Shown here: positions 62,733 through 64,000 of the stretch, piece by piece
Numbering within the stretch: the stretch's first letter is position 1
How the letters are laid out: each line of letters starts with the position of its first letter
Origin: Salipiger mangrovisoli
GTDB lineage: Bacteria; Pseudomonadota; Alphaproteobacteria; Rhodobacterales; Rhodobacteraceae
NCBI RefSeq assembly: GCF_015223355.1
Contig: NZ_JADFFK010000015.1
Coordinates: forward strand, 81,000-144,999
Direction of reading: 5' to 3'
DNA: 64,000 nt
The notes under the pieces: model-generated
What the model saw: the letters and a program-made list of their open reading frames with translations, nothing else
Database searches by the model: none
Told to the model about the DNA's origin: nothing
Translations under genes and position numbers: made by a program

Positions 62733-63142
62733 GCCGCAGAAGGTACATCGGTACTCGGAAAGAGCAAGCCCTGCCACTGGGCAAGAAAATGACGTGATTT
62801 CAACGGCTCAAGTGCGTGACACCAAGCGGTCCGCCAAGCTGTTCAAAAACGCACAGAGCATCGCTACTTTTTGGAAACCCTGGGGTTTTTTAAGTCTCGT
62901 TCACAGAACTTTTGCATTCACAACTAAACTAAGCAGTTCATTTATTCTGAAAATCGCGAAGTTTTCGCCCTATTGGTATTCCGTGGCTCACTTTCAAGTG
63001 CACGATTTCGCGATCTGGCGTGATTGATCCGGTGATTTGATAAATGCCCTCCAAACAACGATTTACTCATCGTCCCCGACAGAAACGGGAACGCGGCGAC
63101 GCCTGACGCCACCGCAGTCAAACGCAAAATAGGAACGTCGTT
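62733..63142. other. 410-nt AT-rich intergenic region
   Basis: Clearly less GC-rich than the rest of the window. It contains short inverted repeats (for example around AAAATCGCGAAGTTTTCG, 62950-62967) and a weak hairpin AAACC-CTGG-GGTTT followed by T-run (62875-62891), which could end a short plus-strand RNA. A TGATCC at 63025 lacks a matching -10. No gene is supported; the promoter of the first small secreted paralogue should be here. Confidence 0.55.
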
Positions 63143-63379
63143 ATGAAATCCCTTATCGCATCCGCCCTCATCGCAACCGCCGCTCTGACCGGTGTGGCCT
63201 CGGCAGCATCGCCGACCGCAGCTCCCGCACAGAAAGAGATCAAGGCGCTCATCCCGGACGCCGACCTTTCCGGCCTGACCGCCGCAGAGATCGTCTCCAT
63301 CGACCAGGCCATGGACCGCGTCGATGGTGCGGCTCAGAAGATCGGCACCGGCGAAGCACTGATCAAGTCGCTGCAGTGA
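63143..63379 (+). CDS. Small secreted protein, paralogue 1
   Basis: A 78-aa protein with a Sec signal peptide (about 1-21, cleavage after ASA) and a mature peptide of about 57 residues: Ala-rich start, LIPDADLSGLTAAEI in the middle, and the C-terminus GEALIKSLQ. The gene at 63565-63804 is its paralogue (shared IASALIATAALTG, DLSGL, ALIKSLQ). AGGA lies about 9 nt before the ATG. Family unknown; periplasmic or secreted. Confidence 0.8.
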   Translation: MKSLIASALIATAALTGVASAASPTAAPAQKEIKALIPDADLSGLTAAEIVSIDQAMDRVDGAAQKIGTGEALIKSLQ

Positions 63380-63564
63380 CGGCTCGGCACGCCGGCCGGC
63401 GTGCCCCCTTCGCAGCAAGCCACGAGACGTATCGCGTCACAGCTTCGGTGGGTCGCCCTGCATGAGCGGCCCGCCCCTCCCACGGGGGCCAGCCCCCAGC
63501 GCATAGGCGCAGATCCAATGGCATCGAAGAATGCCGCTCAAAAAAGTTACGGAAGGAATACCCA

Positions 63565-63804
63565 ATGAAAACCCTTATCGCATCCGCCCTCATCGCCACC
63601 GCAGCCCTGACCGGCGCCGCATCGGCCGCAACCAGCACCGCAGAGCGCGCCACCCGCGCGATCGAGAGCGTGCTCCCCGGCACCGATCTCAGCGGACTGA
63701 GCACAGAGCAGCTGGTGGCCGTGGCGGGAACGCTCGAGAACACCGATGGCGGTGCCGCCAAGAAAGCCGGTGTGACCCGCGCCCTGATCAAGTCCCTGCA
63801 GTAA
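63565..63804 (+). CDS. Small secreted protein, paralogue 2
   Basis: A 79-aa protein with a signal peptide nearly identical to paralogue 1 and a mature part sharing DLSGLS, a mid helix and the end RALIKSLQ. AAGGAA lies 8 nt before the ATG. It starts 185 nt after the first copy, separated by a gap with no clear feature. A strong terminator follows (63858-63889). Function unknown. Confidence 0.8.
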   Translation: MKTLIASALIATAALTGAASAATSTAERATRAIESVLPGTDLSGLSTEQLVAVAGTLENTDGGAAKKAGVTRALIKSLQ

Positions 63805-63857
63805 GCTGCCTTGTCGGAGCCGCGCCCCGCGGCTCCGCGAGCGCTTCGCGCAGCGCG

Positions 63858-63889
63858 AAGGCCGGTCCGTTTCCGGGGACCGGCCTTTT
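63858..63889 (+). terminator. Rho-independent terminator of the small secreted gene pair
   Basis: Stem AAGGCCGGTCC (63858-63868)/GGACCGGCCTT (63877-63887), 8-nt loop, then TTTTC. It is 54 nt after the second paralogue. Confidence 0.9.
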
Positions 63890-63949
63890 CGCGTGCCCCA
63901 AGCCCGCCATCGCCGCGCTTCTCGCGCCATGCGGGGCCGCGGCAAGGAA

Positions 63950-63976
63950 AAGGGGCCGCCCGATGGGCGGCCCCTT
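63950..63976 (-). terminator. Terminator of a minus-strand gene beyond the window
   Basis: Stem AAGGGGCCGCCC (63950-63961)/GGGCGGCCCCTT (63965-63976) with a 3-nt loop. On the minus strand it is followed by TTCCTT, so it most likely ends a gene located past position 64000. Confidence 0.7.
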
Positions 63977-64000
63977 CCCTATGTCCGCCCGGTCCGTAGA

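Noticed and set aside
62683..63027. A 114-codon plus-strand frame overlapping the ZntB-like start
   Set aside because: It begins inside the antisense of a real gene and continues in AT-rich DNA with no recognisable protein pattern.
63025..63030. TGATCC as a second sigma-E -35 element before the small secreted genes
   Set aside because: No CGTA or other fitting -10 occurs 16-18 nt downstream.

Overview
The window is about 66% GC (an impression, not a count). Its gene content and order point to a marine-type member of the Rhodobacterales (Alphaproteobacteria, Rhodobacteraceae or Roseobacteraceae). The strongest cues are the run rpmH-rnpA-yidD-ttcA ... yidC-MOSC-yihA-argB, the aapJQMP amino-acid transporter, an ATP12 chaperone gene beside a HAD phosphatase and an RluA-type pseudouridine synthase, a cydDC-cydABX locus with an FNR-type box, and a sigma-E-like TGATCC promoter before a cyclopropane-fatty-acid-synthase operon. 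Genus is not resolvable from the sequence alone. I see no insertion sequence, prophage, CRISPR array or rRNA. It looks like ordinary chromosome, densely packed, with many ATGA or GTGA stop/start overlaps.

Layout. 1-3.8 kb: lipid-modification operon (FAD amine oxidase, DUF1365, Cfa-like methyltransferase) and a cupredoxin-like protein without copper ligands. 3.8-6.9 kb: SRAP protein and translation-quality genes (RluE-like, TadA, RluB-like with a tandem-repeat N-terminus). 7.0-14.5 kb: an unusual envelope-associated cluster of a 64-aa membrane protein, two XpaC-type paralogues around a 29-aa membrane miniprotein, TelA, a DUF2927 lipoprotein, an SPFH protein with a C-terminal GYF_2 domain, and a zinc-ribbon membrane protein. 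14.6-17.7 kb: PfkB kinase, Dtd, a likely lipoprotein with a start-site problem, and a NUDIX hydrolase. 17.8-24.3 kb: cytochrome bd oxidase (cydABX) and its assembly exporter (cydDC). 24.5-30 kb: DUF4202, CbiX-like chelatase, tRNA-Arg(ACG), a histidine kinase, a flavin disulfide reductase and a TVP38 membrane protein. 30-39 kb: rpmH-rnpA-yidD-ttcA, an EAL protein, then yidC to argB, an Fe-S protein and a SixA-like phosphatase. 39.4-44.1 kb: aapJQMP. 44.3-52.2 kb: ATP12, HAD, RluA, CrcB, RarA, DegP/Q, SerB and asparaginase. 52.4-57.9 kb: IalB-like protein, RlmN, a small unknown protein behind a highly structured leader, and copA-cueR. 57.8-64 kb: hybrid histidine kinase with a COG3915-like protein and a divergent LuxR-type regulator, a ZntB-like transporter, and two small secreted paralogues.

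How parts fit together. CydDC is needed for bd-oxidase assembly, and a perfect FNR box lies before cydA. CueR ends in the same transcript as CopA and a CueR-type operator precedes copA. TadA and one of its expected substrates, tRNA-Arg(ACG), are both present. The 7-14.5 kb cluster is the best candidate for an undescribed system: it mixes XpaC-TelA with the SPFH and zinc-ribbon partners known from the Bacillus ydjFGHI membrane-stress operon, but has no PspA. The most striking non-coding signals are a 63-nt three-way-junction RNA at 54362-54424, a triple overlapping palindrome at 25071-25137, and a composite two-hairpin intergenic repeat present twice (47247-47310 and 51102-51162) whose second hairpin shows compensatory change.

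All motifs, frames and stems were read by eye. Family names come from recognition of protein motifs, not from database searches.
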